DNA from: Enterobacter oligotrophicus
GTDB lineage: Bacteria; Pseudomonadota; Gammaproteobacteria; Enterobacterales; Enterobacteriaceae
DNA length: 64,000 nt
Direction: 5' to 3'
Assembly (NCBI RefSeq): GCF_009176645.1
Contig: NZ_AP019007.1
Coordinates: 1,178,001 to 1,242,000 of the forward strand
Below the pieces are notes generated by a model, which did no database searches, had not been told where the DNA came from, and worked only from the letters and a program-made list of their open reading frames with translations. The position numbers and the translations under genes are program-made. Shown one piece after another: positions 38,272 to 48,028 of the stretch. Numbering within the stretch: position 1 is the stretch's first letter; each line of letters begins with the position of its first letter.

Positions 38272-38997
38272 CTATTCCTTATTCTTCAGCTCAATCGACG
38301 CCAGAATCCCGCGCAGGATGTTGAGTTCCTGGCTTTCAGGGCGCGCGCGGGTGAACATACGGCGCAGCTTGTTCATCACCTGACCTGGGTGGCCTTCGCG
38401 AATAAAGCCGGTTGAGAGCAGCGTCTGCTCCAGGTGGCCGTAGAAGCGCTCAAGGTCATCCACCAGCGGGTAGGCCGTCTCTTCTTTCGGTTCGACCGGT
38501 TGCTCCTGCGTCGCCAGCCAGGCCATACGCACTTCGTAGGCGATAACCTGCACTGCCATCGCCAGGTTCAGCGAGCTGTACTCCGGGTTTGCCGCAATCG
38601 CAACGTGGTAGTGACACTTCTGCAGTTCATCGTTAGTCAAACCAACGCGCTCGCGGCCAAACACCAGCGCCACGGGTGCCTGCTCAGCTTCCGAAACACT
38701 TTTCAGGCCGCATTCGCGTGGGTCCAGCATCGGCCACGGCAGCGTGCGGGAGCGCGCGCTGGTGCCGACGACCAGGCTGCAACCGGCGAGGGCTTCGTCC
38801 AGCGTATCAACGATCTGCGCGTTGCCGATCACGTCGCTGGCACCGGCCGCCAGAGCGATAGCCTGCGAGTCTGGTTTCACCAGTGGGTTAACCAACCACA
38901 GGTTCGTTAAGCCCATGGTTTTCATAGCGCGGGCAACAGAGCCCATATTGCCGGTGTGCGATGTTTCGACCAGCACGATTCGAATGTTTTGCAGCAT
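38272..38997 (-). CDS. trmJ: tRNA Cm32/Um32 methyltransferase TrmJ
   Basis: A 241-residue SPOUT methyltransferase beginning [26 protein letters not shown], with the knot motifs [13 protein letters not shown] (near 110) and [15 protein letters not shown] (near 140). It 2'-O-methylates position 32 of several tRNAs. The 22-residue longer start is rejected because E. coli begins at MLQN. It reads toward iscR and is divergent from suhB. Confidence 0.95.
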   Translation of the reverse strand: MLQNIRIVLVETSHTGNMGSVARAMKTMGLTNLWLVNPLVKPDSQAIALAAGASDVIGNAQIVDTLDEALAGCSLVVGTSARSRTLPWPMLDPRECGLKSVSEAEQAPVALVFGRERVGLTNDELQKCHYHVAIAANPEYSSLNLAMAVQVIAYEVRMAWLATQEQPVEPKEETAYPLVDDLERFYGHLEQTLLSTGFIREGHPGQVMNKLRRMFTRARPESQELNILRGILASIELKNKE

Positions 38998-39129
38998 AGT
39001 TTTTAGGTGTCTGAATTCAGTGTCTGAAGAATATTCGGGCATATTATCATAAACGAGAGACATATTCCGATCCCGCTGCTATACTCTGCGCCGATTTTCC
39101 TGTTCTTTAACATCCAGTGAGAGAGACCG

Positions 39130-39933
39130 ATGCATCCGATGCTGACCATCGCCGTGCGCGCAGCGCGCAAGGCGGGTAATGTAATTGCCAAACACTACGA
39201 AACCCCAGACTCCGTAGAAACCAGCCAGAAAGGCAGCAATGATTTCGTGACTAACGTCGATAAAGCCGCAGAAGCGATTATTATCGAAACGATCCGCAAA
39301 TCTTACCCGCAGCACACCATCATCACCGAAGAAAGCGGTGAACATGAAGGTACCGATCAGGATGTTCAATGGGTTATCGATCCACTGGATGGCACCACCA
39401 ACTTCGTCAAACGCCTGCCACACTTCTCTGTGTCTATCGCAGTACGCATTAAAGGCCGTACTGAAGTCGCCGTGGTTTACGATCCAATGCGTAACGAACT
39501 GTTCACCGCTACCCGCGGTCAGGGCGCACAGCTGAACGGCTACCGTCTGCGCTGCAGCAATGCACGCGATCTGGATGGCACCATCCTGGCGACCGGCTTC
39601 CCGTTCAAGGCGAAGCAGCACGCAACCACCTATATGAATATCCTGGGCAAACTGTTCACCGAATGCGCGGACTTCCGTCGCACCGGCTCTGCTGCACTGG
39701 ATCTGGCCTACGTTGCGACCGGCCGCGTTGACGGTTACTTCGAGCTGTCTCTGAAGCCGTGGGACTTCGCGGCGGGCGAGCTGATCGCACGTGAAGCGGG
39801 CGCGATTGTTTGCGACTTCACCGGCGGCCACAACTACATGACCACCGGCAACATCGTGGCAGGTAACCCACGCGTTGTGAAAGCCATGCTGGCAAACATG
39901 CGTGACGAACTGAGCGATGCGCTGAAGCGTTAA
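39130..39933 (+). CDS. suhB: Inositol-1-monophosphatase SuhB, rRNA transcription antitermination factor
   Basis: A 267-residue Mg-dependent phosphatase. The metal ligands are in EESGE (near 67), WVIDPLDGTTNF (near 84) and PWDFAAGE (near 212). Besides hydrolysing inositol 1-phosphate it joins the Nus complex in rRNA antitermination and folding. It is convergent with the NicO transporter gene. Confidence 0.97.
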   Translation: MHPMLTIAVRAARKAGNVIAKHYETPDSVETSQKGSNDFVTNVDKAAEAIIIETIRKSYPQHTIITEESGEHEGTDQDVQWVIDPLDGTTNFVKRLPHFSVSIAVRIKGRTEVAVVYDPMRNELFTATRGQGAQLNGYRLRCSNARDLDGTILATGFPFKAKQHATTYMNILGKLFTECADFRRTGSAALDLAYVATGRVDGYFELSLKPWDFAAGELIAREAGAIVCDFTGGHNYMTTGNIVAGNPRVVKAMLANMRDELSDALKR

Positions 39934-39942
39934 TCCCGGTAA

Positions 39943-39992
39943 TCCCCTCTCCCCCAGGGAGAGGGTTAGGGTGCGGGCATCAGACCGCACCC
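39943..39992. repeat. REP-like repeat between suhB and the NicO gene
   Basis: CCCTCTCCCC/GGGAGAGGG (same family as at 31017) is followed by a GGGTGCGG/CCGCACCC hairpin (39969-39992). It sits between two convergent genes and may work as a bidirectional 3' end structure. Confidence 0.65.
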
Positions 39993-39994
39993 GA

Positions 39995-40975
39995 TTAAAA
40001 AGGCCGCAATCCCCTCCCCAACGGCACCGCACTCATCCACATCGTTACTGCAGCCACAAGCAAAATCACCCCACCTGCCAGCGCAAGCGTGGTCCACCCG
40101 ACCTGTCGCCACAGCACCGGCGTTCTATTGCCACTGAATTTTACCGCCAGTTGACGGAAGCTGTGTACCAGTAACGCCAGCGAAGAAATCGTTAATGACG
40201 TGCCCGCCGCCATCGCCAGCGCCGAGAGCATTCCCCAGCCGAACACGCCAATCACCTTACTGAACAGCAGTACCATGATCGCCCCCGAGCACGGTCGCAT
40301 GCCCATCGAGAGAACGATCATCAACCGCGCCCGCCAGTCGTCGCCGTTCTGCAACTGTTCCTGCGTCGGCAGATGCTGGTGCCCGCAGCCGCAGTTTTCA
40401 TCGTGAATATGATGCGGCGTAAAGGTTTTGAATTTCGGTTTTTGCAGCAGCACGCGCAGTTTTTTCAACGCCCGCCAGCAGAGGATTAGCCCCAGCACGC
40501 CGACCAGCGCGTAACTCCCCTTCTCCAGCCAGAAGCTGCTCATATGCAGTTGACGTGCCGGGAGCTGCAGAAGTGAAAGCACAATCACCACCAGCGCAAT
40601 CGCTACGCCCCCCTGAAGCAAAGAGGAAGCCAGCGTCAGGCCAATGCTTGATTTCAGTTTTGAAGGATGCGTCGCCAGCCAGGTGGTGATCACAATCTTG
40701 CCGTGCCCCGGCCCTAGCGCATGTAACACGCCATAGAAAAAGCTAAACGCCAGCAGGGAGCCGCCCGCTCTGGTCGGGTTATCCGCCACCGCCTTCAGCA
40801 ACCCGCTCATCTGCTGGTTGACTTCCCGCTGCCAGATGATGCTTTTCATCATCACCTGCGGCCAGGCGTACCACAGCCACAGCGAGCCGCAAACGGCTAA
40901 CAGTAAAAAGAGCGCCAGCGGCCAGAGGTGAAGCCAGCGGCGTGATTTTCGGACCGGCGAGGAGATCACTGACAT
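39995..40975 (-). CDS. NicO-family nickel/cobalt transporter
   Basis: A 326-residue membrane protein with about six to seven helices. The NicO signature HALGPGHGK lies near residue 86 and a His/Cys-rich metal-binding loop, HHIHDENCGCGHQH, near 195, followed by MGMRPCSGA. It moves Ni or Co across the inner membrane; whether as uptake or efflux is not shown (RcnA-like efflux and uptake members share these motifs). It overlaps the DUF1007 gene by 10 bp, so the two form one unit. No nickel enzyme or RcnR-type regulator lies nearby. Confidence 0.85.
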   Translation of the reverse strand: MSVISSPVRKSRRWLHLWPLALFLLLAVCGSLWLWYAWPQVMMKSIIWQREVNQQMSGLLKAVADNPTRAGGSLLAFSFFYGVLHALGPGHGKIVITTWLATHPSKLKSSIGLTLASSLLQGGVAIALVVIVLSLLQLPARQLHMSSFWLEKGSYALVGVLGLILCWRALKKLRVLLQKPKFKTFTPHHIHDENCGCGHQHLPTQEQLQNGDDWRARLMIVLSMGMRPCSGAIMVLLFSKVIGVFGWGMLSALAMAAGTSLTISSLALLVHSFRQLAVKFSGNRTPVLWRQVGWTTLALAGGVILLVAAVTMWMSAVPLGRGLRPF

Positions 40976-41607
40976 TGCAACGTCACCTGTTGTGCAAACT
41001 GTTTACCCAATTCCATATCCTCTGGCGGCGCATCTGCTTTATCGAGAGAGACCGCAAAGTTCAGCATCTCTTCGCTGGGTTTCGGCGTGTGTATGGCAAT
41101 CTTGCAGGTTTTTTGCAGAGCTGTCGGCAGCGTGACGTCGCTGTCCCCGGCGTAACTCATATCGACATAATACGTCGGATCAAACGTGGAAAACGTATAT
41201 GTCTGCCCCGCCAGCGGTTGAGGATGTGCCAGCGGCAGGATAAACGTCAGCACCGCCTGATGACCATCGCGGGACATGCCGTATTCTGTGGGGCGATTGA
41301 GGAACTTCACTTTTTGCCCGTTATGCCAGAACTCGGTGAAGTAGTGCTGGCCCAGCACGTTCGCCATCACTTCTGCTGCCAGCTTTTTCCAGATCTCGTC
41401 GCCGGGCTTCGCGTTTCCCGCGTCATAGAGCAGGTCTGCAGAGGTGATTTCATCCATCGTCCAGCGCATTTTCAGCCCGCTAAGCTGCGTCCCGTCCGTT
41501 ACCAGCTCGGTTTTCAGGCTGATAAAACTGTGAGGATGTGCGCTGGCAGTGAAGGTGAAAACCGCCAAAAATAACGCCATCGCGCTGTGTTTAACTATTT
41601 GCATCAA
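40966..41607 (-). CDS. DUF1007-family periplasmic protein, partner of the NicO transporter
   Basis: A 213-residue protein with a signal peptide (MMQIVKHSAMALFLAVFTFTASA) followed by HPHSF, a likely metal-binding N-terminus after cleavage, and the DUF1007 pattern (LKMRWTMDEITSADLLYD). Members often occur beside NicO transporters and are thought to present metal in the periplasm; the exact role is unknown. It is the first gene of the two-gene unit. Confidence 0.8.
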   Translation of the reverse strand: MMQIVKHSAMALFLAVFTFTASAHPHSFISLKTELVTDGTQLSGLKMRWTMDEITSADLLYDAGNAKPGDEIWKKLAAEVMANVLGQHYFTEFWHNGQKVKFLNRPTEYGMSRDGHQAVLTFILPLAHPQPLAGQTYTFSTFDPTYYVDMSYAGDSDVTLPTALQKTCKIAIHTPKPSEEMLNFAVSLDKADAPPEDMELGKQFAQQVTLQCQ

Positions 41608-41729
41608 TTCCTCACGTCAAAAATTCTGTGATGTTCGCCAGCAATCCTGATTGAAAGGCCTGCCGGTGCGCTTTTCAGCATCCATCCTTTAGCTATTCTT
41701 ATCAAACATTCACACTGGATACCCGACAG

Positions 41730-43007
41730 ATGATGACGACGCTTGAAATTCCATCTGTGCTTTCCAGTTCGCAGCGCCGCTGCCAGGTGCTTTTGATGCT
41801 TTACCTGCCCGAAGCTGCCGTCACCGCACAGAGCATTATCGCTGCCAATGGCGTGGACGACGCCATGGCACGGCAAGATATAGCCGAGACGCGCGATGAA
41901 ATCCAGCGCTATCACCGGCTCGACATCGTTACGCACCCCGACGGTTGCTACCGAATTGAAGGCTCGGCCCTCAATCAGCGCTTATGCCTGCTGCACTGGC
42001 TGCGCAGAGCGCTCCGGCTGTGCCCGCAGTTTGTTTCGCATCAGTTTACCCCCGCGTTAAAAACCGCGCTTAAACGGTACGGTATTGCGCGCACGCTTTA
42101 TGACGATACCAACCTGAGGGCGTTGATCAACTTCTGCTCGCGCAAACTTCAGCGCCAGTTTGAGTGTCGCGACATCCTGTTCTTACAGCTGTATCTGCAA
42201 TATTGTCTGCTCCAACACCATCAGGGCAATACGCCGCAATTTACCCACGTTCAGCGCAACTGGGCGCAGTCGAGGGGCGAATATTTTACGGCACAGGAAA
42301 TCGTGCGCCACTGGAAGCGGCGCGTCCCGCAGGCTCCCCACGCCGATGAACAACTGTTTCTGGCCATCCTGTTTATGATGCTGCGCACGCCCGACCCTGT
42401 GCTGGATAAACACCAGCAGGATCAGCGCTTGCGCCGGGCCATTGTGCGCATGGTTGCCCGCTTTCGGGCGCAAACGGGGATGAACTTTAGCGATGAGCAA
42501 GGGCTGACCGATCAGCTATATATCCATCTCGCCCAGGCGCTGGACCGCTCGCTGTTTGACATCGGCATCGACAACAGCCTGCCGGAAGAGATCCATCGCC
42601 TCTATCCGCGACTGTTGCGCACCTCGAAAGAGGCGCTATTTGAACTGGAAGCGGAGTTTGGGCTGCGTTTCTCTGACGAAGAGATGAGCCTGGTGGCCGT
42701 GATTTTTGGTGCCTGGCTAATGCAGGAAACCGACCTGCATGAAAAGCAGGTGGTGTTACTGACGGGAGAAGACAAAGCGTGTGAAGCGTTGATTGAGCAG
42801 CAGCTACGGGAACTGACGCTACTGCCGCTCAACATCCGCTATCTGACGCTGGAGACCTTCCAGAAAGAAGGGGCTCCGCGCGAGGCTGCGCTGGTCATTA
42901 CGCCATACGCCACCATTTTGCCCCTGTTCTCGCCGCCGCTCATTCACGCCGTTGAGACGCTGAATGCGCAGCAGCAGGAACATATCCGCGCGATGCTGGA
43001 AACGTAG
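41730..43007 (+). CDS. csiE: Stationary-phase inducible protein CsiE
   Basis: A 425-residue protein with two PRD-like domains (about 185-285 and 310-420), related to BglG-type regulators but lacking an obvious RNA-binding antiterminator domain. In E. coli it is induced by sigma-S and CRP on carbon starvation; its function is unknown. Its stop is directly followed by the hcaT stop on the other strand, with no spacer. Confidence 0.88.
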   Translation: MMTTLEIPSVLSSSQRRCQVLLMLYLPEAAVTAQSIIAANGVDDAMARQDIAETRDEIQRYHRLDIVTHPDGCYRIEGSALNQRLCLLHWLRRALRLCPQFVSHQFTPALKTALKRYGIARTLYDDTNLRALINFCSRKLQRQFECRDILFLQLYLQYCLLQHHQGNTPQFTHVQRNWAQSRGEYFTAQEIVRHWKRRVPQAPHADEQLFLAILFMMLRTPDPVLDKHQQDQRLRRAIVRMVARFRAQTGMNFSDEQGLTDQLYIHLAQALDRSLFDIGIDNSLPEEIHRLYPRLLRTSKEALFELEAEFGLRFSDEEMSLVAVIFGAWLMQETDLHEKQVVLLTGEDKACEALIEQQLRELTLLPLNIRYLTLETFQKEGAPREAALVITPYATILPLFSPPLIHAVETLNAQQQEHIRAMLET

Positions 43008-44147
43008 TTACGCGCGGGCGGCTACTTTAGGGCGAACGATCATTGCCGGAAGCGCAACCAGTGCCATTACCCAGAACACACCGTGGCCCAGGTGCTGGTA
43101 GAGGAAGCCCGCAAAAACCGTCATCACCGCAATACTGCCACCCATCGCGACGGCGGAATAAACCGCCTGCAGGCGGATCACCTCTCCCCCTTCACGCGCC
43201 GAGATATAACGCATCGCCGCCAGGTGACACACGGTGAAGGTGCCGCAGTGGAGGATTTGCGCCACGATCAGCCACGGGAGTTCAGTGGTCCAGCCCATAA
43301 TGCCCCAGCGCACCACGCCACACACGGCGGAAAGCAGTAACAAATCGCGCGCACCAAAGCGGCGGAACAGCTTTTTGCTCAGCGCGAAGATGATGACCTC
43401 AGCGACCACGCCAAGCGACCACAGGTAACCGACTGCAGACGCGGAGTATCCCGCCCCCTGCCAGTAAATCGCGCTAAAACCATAATACGCCGCATGTGCT
43501 CCCTGCAGCAGGCAGACGCACGCCAGAAAACGCCAGCTTTGCGCCACCAGAGAACGCCATGCTGGCCAGCCTGCGCTTTCGTGATGGCGGCTTTCGCCCT
43601 GCGGCATCACCGATGGTCGTAGCAACATCCCCAGCAGCATGGAAGCAATCCCGATACTCAGTAGCGCAAGGATGGCATGATAATCGTAGAGACTGACCAG
43701 TTTCCCCACCAGCGCAGAACCGATGACAAAGGCAATCGATCCCCACAGGCGCACGCGGCCATAATCCATCGTAATCTGTTTTTGCCACGTGTTCGCCAGT
43801 GCGTCCGTCAACGGAACCAGCGGCGAGAAGAACAGGTTGAAGCCGACCATGACGACCATCAGCCAGGCAAACTGATGGCTCACCCAGAAGCAGGCGACAA
43901 AGACCAGGGTCAGTAGCGCCAGAATACGCACGGCTTTAATCAATAAGGAAGGATCGCTGACGCGTGGTGCGATGAGCAGGCTGCCCAGGAAGCGCGCCAC
44001 AAGTCCTGCGCCCAGCAGCACGCCGATGGTTTCCGGCGTCAGGCCAACCCCTTTGAGCCAGACGCTCCAGAAAGGCAGAAAAATACCGTAGCTAAAAAAG
44101 TAGGTGAAATAGCTGAGCGCCAGCCAGCGCGTGGAATGCAAGACCAT
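43008..44147 (-). CDS. hcaT: HcaT-type MFS transporter, putative 3-phenylpropionate permease
   Basis: A 379-residue twelve-helix transporter beginning MVLHSTRWLALSYFTYFFSYG, nearly the same along its length as E. coli HcaT. In E. coli it lies beside the hca operon for phenylpropionate breakdown; none of the hcaR/EFCBD genes is present here, the next gene being yphA. The substrate in this organism may therefore differ. The longer start at 44201 is not conserved. Confidence 0.88.
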   Translation of the reverse strand: MVLHSTRWLALSYFTYFFSYGIFLPFWSVWLKGVGLTPETIGVLLGAGLVARFLGSLLIAPRVSDPSLLIKAVRILALLTLVFVACFWVSHQFAWLMVVMVGFNLFFSPLVPLTDALANTWQKQITMDYGRVRLWGSIAFVIGSALVGKLVSLYDYHAILALLSIGIASMLLGMLLRPSVMPQGESRHHESAGWPAWRSLVAQSWRFLACVCLLQGAHAAYYGFSAIYWQGAGYSASAVGYLWSLGVVAEVIIFALSKKLFRRFGARDLLLLSAVCGVVRWGIMGWTTELPWLIVAQILHCGTFTVCHLAAMRYISAREGGEVIRLQAVYSAVAMGGSIAVMTVFAGFLYQHLGHGVFWVMALVALPAMIVRPKVAARA

Positions 44148-44319
44148 GAATCCCTCCCGATATGGAGGCGATAGTCTGGCGTTAATCCTGCACTTTAGCA
44201 AGTCGTTAGCGCGCTATAAATTAACGATAAATTAACATCATGGACAGCCGGTCGGCGTATGGCGAGAGCGGCGAAATTGTATTACGTTTAAAAGACATCG
44301 CCTGAAGAGGTCGTTTGCC

Positions 44320-44742
44320 ATGAACAGCTTACGTTATTTCGATTTCGGCTCCTCACGCTCCTTCCTGTTGTTAATTGCCCGCATCGCCATCGTGGTCCTG
44401 TTTATTATTTTTGGTTATCCGAAACTGACGGGCTTTAGCGGCACCGTACAGTACATGGCGTCGCTTGGCGCTCCTGTGCCCACGCTGGCCGCCATTATTG
44501 CAGTGGTGATGGAGGTGCCCGCCGCGATTCTGATCATCCTCGGCTTTTTCACCCGCCCTCTTGCCGTGCTCTTCATTTTTTATACTCTGGGAACCGCAGT
44601 GATAGGGCACCATTACTGGGATATGACCGGTGATGCAGTCGTGCCGAATATGATTAACTTCTATAAAAATGTCAGTATTGCCGGTGCATTTCTATTGCTG
44701 GCAATTGTCGGGCCGGGGGCACTATCGCTTGACCGACGTTAG
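44320..44742 (+). CDS. yphA: DoxX-family inner-membrane protein YphA
   Basis: A 140-residue four-helix membrane protein ([25 protein letters not shown]...), closely matching E. coli YphA. The function of this DoxX subgroup is not known. It is convergent with glyA and shares a bidirectional terminator. Confidence 0.9.
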   Translation: MNSLRYFDFGSSRSFLLLIARIAIVVLFIIFGYPKLTGFSGTVQYMASLGAPVPTLAAIIAVVMEVPAAILIILGFFTRPLAVLFIFYTLGTAVIGHHYWDMTGDAVVPNMINFYKNVSIAGAFLLLAIVGPGALSLDRR

Positions 44743-44747
44743 CCCAT

Positions 44748-44775
44748 AAAAAAGGCCGCAAGCGCGGCCTTTTTT
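44748..44775. terminator. Bidirectional terminator between yphA and glyA
   Basis: GGCCGC/GCGGCC is flanked by A6 on the left and T6 on the right, so it works for both convergent genes. Confidence 0.9.
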
Positions 44776-44795
44776 ATTCCTGCAAAGCAGAGGAA

Positions 44796-46049
44796 TTAAG
44801 CGTATACCGGGAAGCGTGCGCAGATATCCAGCACTTTACCTTTGACCTGCTCAATAACCGCTTCGTCATTGATGTTGTCCAGAACGTCACACATCCAGCC
44901 TGCCAGCTCTTTCACTTCCGCTTCTTTGAAGCCGCGGCGAGTCACAGCCGGAGAACCGATACGGATACCGGAGGTCACGAACGGGCTCTTCGGATCGTTT
45001 GGCACGCTGTTTTTGTTCACGGTGATGTTGGCGCGGCCCAGGGCAGCGTCAGCTTCTTTACCGGTCAGGTTTTTATCAACCAGATCCAGCAGGAACAGGT
45101 GGTTTTCAGTACCGCCAGACACCACTTTGTAGCCACGGTTCAGGAACACGTCCACCATCGCTTTGGCGTTTTTGGCAACCTGCTGCTGGTAAACCTTGAA
45201 CTCTGGCTCCATCGCTTCTTTCAGCGCCACAGCTTTTGCCGCGATAACGTGCATCAGCGGGCCGCCCTGCGCGCTTGGGAACACGGCGGAGTTCAGTTTT
45301 TTGTACAGCTCTTCGTCACCGCCTTTCGCCAGGATCAGGCCACCGCGTGGACCCGCCAGGGTTTTGTGGGTGGTGGTGGTCACAACGTGAGCGTGTGGAA
45401 CCGGGTTCGGGTAAACGCCTGCGGCAATCAGGCCCGCAACGTGCGCCATATCAACGAACAGATACGCACCGATGCTGTCTGCGATTTCACGCATTTTTGC
45501 CCAGTCAACGATACCGGAGTAAGCAGAGAAACCACCGATGATCATCTTCGGCTTGTGCTCTTTGGCCTGCTTCGCCATATCTTCGTAGTCAATTTTACCT
45601 GACTCATCAATACCGTAAGGGATGATGTTATACAGTTTGCCGGAGAAGTTGACCGGGGAGCCGTGCGTCAGGTGGCCGCCCTGCGCCAGGTTCATACCCA
45701 GAACGGTATCGCCCGGCTGCAGCAGCGCGGTGTAGACCGCAAAGTTAGCCTGAGAGCCAGAGTGCGGCTGCACGTTAGCGTAGTCAGCGCCAAACAGTTC
45801 TTTCGCGCGGTCAATCGCCAACTGTTCAACGATATCAACGTATTCGCAACCGCCGTAGTAGCGCTTGCCCGGATAACCTTCAGCATATTTGTTGGTCAGC
45901 TGAGAACCCTGCGCCTGCATCACGCGCGGGCTGGTGTAGTTCTCGGAGGCGATCAGTTCAATGTGCTCTTCCTGACGTACTTTTTCCTGCTCCATAGCCT
46001 GCCACAGTTCGGCATCATAATCGGCAATGTTCATTTCACGCTTTAACAT
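44796..46049 (-). CDS. glyA: Serine hydroxymethyltransferase
   Basis: A 417-residue PLP enzyme with the PLP Lys in [14 protein letters not shown] near 229. It converts serine and tetrahydrofolate to glycine and 5,10-methylene-THF, the main C1 source for purines and methionine. The start at 46049 ([12 protein letters not shown]) agrees with E. coli. A -10 TATACT and a PurR box lie upstream, divergent from hmp. Confidence 0.98.
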   Translation of the reverse strand: MLKREMNIADYDAELWQAMEQEKVRQEEHIELIASENYTSPRVMQAQGSQLTNKYAEGYPGKRYYGGCEYVDIVEQLAIDRAKELFGADYANVQPHSGSQANFAVYTALLQPGDTVLGMNLAQGGHLTHGSPVNFSGKLYNIIPYGIDESGKIDYEDMAKQAKEHKPKMIIGGFSAYSGIVDWAKMREIADSIGAYLFVDMAHVAGLIAAGVYPNPVPHAHVVTTTTHKTLAGPRGGLILAKGGDEELYKKLNSAVFPSAQGGPLMHVIAAKAVALKEAMEPEFKVYQQQVAKNAKAMVDVFLNRGYKVVSGGTENHLFLLDLVDKNLTGKEADAALGRANITVNKNSVPNDPKSPFVTSGIRIGSPAVTRRGFKEAEVKELAGWMCDVLDNINDEAVIEQVKGKVLDICARFPVYA

Positions 46050-46166
46050 CCGCATCTCCTGACTCAGCTAACAATAAAATTTTGCCCTGAAAAGGCAGTC
46101 CTGTTGGACAACGCGCAACAGTATAACTGATTAGTTCTGCGATAACAGGTCTTGACAAACGATTTT

Positions 46167-46182
46167 ACGCAAACGTTTACCT
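46167..46182. promoter_or_regulatory. PurR operator of glyA
   Basis: ACGCAAACGTTTACCT matches the 16-bp PurR consensus ACGCAAACGTTTnCnT. It lies about 120 bp upstream of the glyA start in the glyA-hmp divergent region, consistent with purine repression of C1 supply. Confidence 0.85.
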
Positions 46183-46304
46183 ACGCGCCACGCAAGGGTT
46201 TGAGGAATAAAGCACTCGCCCTTTTCAACGGATTTCTTTTCAGGTTTGTGATGCATATTTTTCACGATGCAAAGAACCATTTACAACACAGGGGTATTTT
46301 TTAT

Positions 46305-46325
46305 AAGATGCATTTAAAATACATC
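46305..46325 (+). promoter_or_regulatory. NsrR site in the hmp promoter
   Basis: AAGATGCATTT followed by ATACATC forms the inverted NsrR-type pattern seen before hmp in E. coli; the TATAAG -10 overlaps it. It predicts repression by [4Fe-4S] NsrR that is relieved by nitric oxide. Confidence 0.82.
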
Positions 46326-46353
46326 ATTAAAGTAACATCTGAAGGAAGCTGCT

Positions 46354-47544
46354 ATGTTAGACGCTCAAACCATCGCTACCGTGAAAGCCACTATCCCCCT
46401 GCTGGTTGAAACGGGTCCAAAACTCACCGCCCACTTTTACGATCGCATGTTCACGCATAACCCGGAGCTCAAAGAGATTTTCAACATGAGCAACCAGCGT
46501 AACGGCGATCAGCGCGAAGCCCTGTTCAACGCTATCGCGGCCTATGCCAGCAATATTGAAAACCTGGCGGCGCTGCTGCCTGCGGTAGAAAAAATTGCGC
46601 AAAAACATACCAGCTTCCAGATAAAGCCTGAGCAGTACAACATTGTGGGCGGCCACCTGCTCGCGACGCTGGATGAGATGTTCAGCCCTGGTCAGGAGGT
46701 GCTGGACGCCTGGGGTAAAGCCTACGGCGTGCTGGCCAACGTATTTATCAACCGTGAAGCGCAGATCTACAGCGAGAACGCCAGCAAGAATGGCGGCTGG
46801 GAAGGCACTCGCGCATTCCGTATCGTTGAGAAAACGCCACGCAGCGCGCTGATTACCAGCTTTGAGTTTGAGCCGGTCGACGGTCAGCCCGTCGCAGATT
46901 ATCAGCCTGGTCAGTATCTGGGTGTGTGGCTGAAGCCGGAAGGATTCCCGCACCAGGAGATCCGTCAGTATTCCCTGACCCGCAAGCCAAACGGTAAAGG
47001 CTATCGCATTGCGGTGAAACGCGAGGACGGCGGTCAGGTGTCTACCTGGCTGCATAACGAGGCCAGCGTGGGTGATGTGGTGCATCTGGCTGCACCAGCG
47101 GGTGACTTCTTCATGGCTGTCGAAGCGAATACGCCAGTCACGCTGATCTCCGCCGGTGTCGGTCAAACGCCAATGCTGGCGATGCTGGATACGCTGGCAA
47201 AATCAAACCACAGCGCGCAGGTAAACTGGTTCCACGCTGCTGAAAACGGTGATGTTCACGCGTTTGCGGATGAGGTGAAAACGCTGGCGGCAGGTCTGCC
47301 ACGCTTTACAGCGCATACCTGGTATCGTCAGCCAACCGAAGCCGACCGCGCAGCGGTTCGTTTTGACAGCGAAGGTCTGATGAATTTAAGCCAGCATGAA
47401 GGGGCGTTCAGCGCGCCGGAGATGCAGTTCTACGTTTGTGGACCGGTGGCGTTTATGCAGTATGCCGCGAAGCAGCTGGTTGAGCTGGGCGTAAATAAGG
47501 ACCACATTCATTACGAATGTTTCGGCCCGCATAAGGTGCTGTAA
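46354..47544 (+). CDS. hmp: Flavohemoglobin, nitric oxide dioxygenase
   Basis: A 396-residue protein with an N-terminal globin domain (about 1-140, proximal His in [12 protein letters not shown] near 85), an FAD domain (RQYSLT near 206) and an NAD domain ([11 protein letters not shown] near 270). It converts NO to nitrate with O2 and NADPH/NADH. It starts after GAAGGAAG. Confidence 0.98.
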   Translation: MLDAQTIATVKATIPLLVETGPKLTAHFYDRMFTHNPELKEIFNMSNQRNGDQREALFNAIAAYASNIENLAALLPAVEKIAQKHTSFQIKPEQYNIVGGHLLATLDEMFSPGQEVLDAWGKAYGVLANVFINREAQIYSENASKNGGWEGTRAFRIVEKTPRSALITSFEFEPVDGQPVADYQPGQYLGVWLKPEGFPHQEIRQYSLTRKPNGKGYRIAVKREDGGQVSTWLHNEASVGDVVHLAAPAGDFFMAVEANTPVTLISAGVGQTPMLAMLDTLAKSNHSAQVNWFHAAENGDVHAFADEVKTLAAGLPRFTAHTWYRQPTEADRAAVRFDSEGLMNLSQHEGAFSAPEMQFYVCGPVAFMQYAAKQLVELGVNKDHIHYECFGPHKVL

Positions 47545-47588
47545 TCGCCCGGCGGCGCTTCGCTTGCACGGACCTACGAAGGGTTTTT

Positions 47589-47620
47589 CAGGCCGGGTAA
47601 GCGCAGCGCCACCCGGCCTG
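47589..47620. repeat. REP element between hmp and glnB
   Basis: CAGGCCGGGT and ACCCGGCCTG form a perfect ten-base stem around GCGCAGCGCC-type bases between convergent hmp and glnB. The same core occurs at 38233-38259. Confidence 0.75.
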
Positions 47621-47624
47621 AATG

Positions 47625-47972
<348 letters not shown>

Positions 47973-48028
47973 TTAAACTCTTGCCAGTAAGCTGCTTCGT
48001 AATCGGTTGCTCACAGTACCATACGGCA

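Noticed and set aside
41608..41729. CRP site before csiE
   Set aside because: Only one TGTGA half-site (41620s) is visible and the second half is poor; not called.
41604..41936. 110-codon minus-strand frame at the csiE start
   Set aside because: Antisense to csiE and to its promoter; no family resemblance.
46152..46409. 85-codon plus-strand frame between glyA and hmp
   Set aside because: It covers the PurR and NsrR sites and the hmp promoter and overlaps hmp in another frame; no ribosome site.
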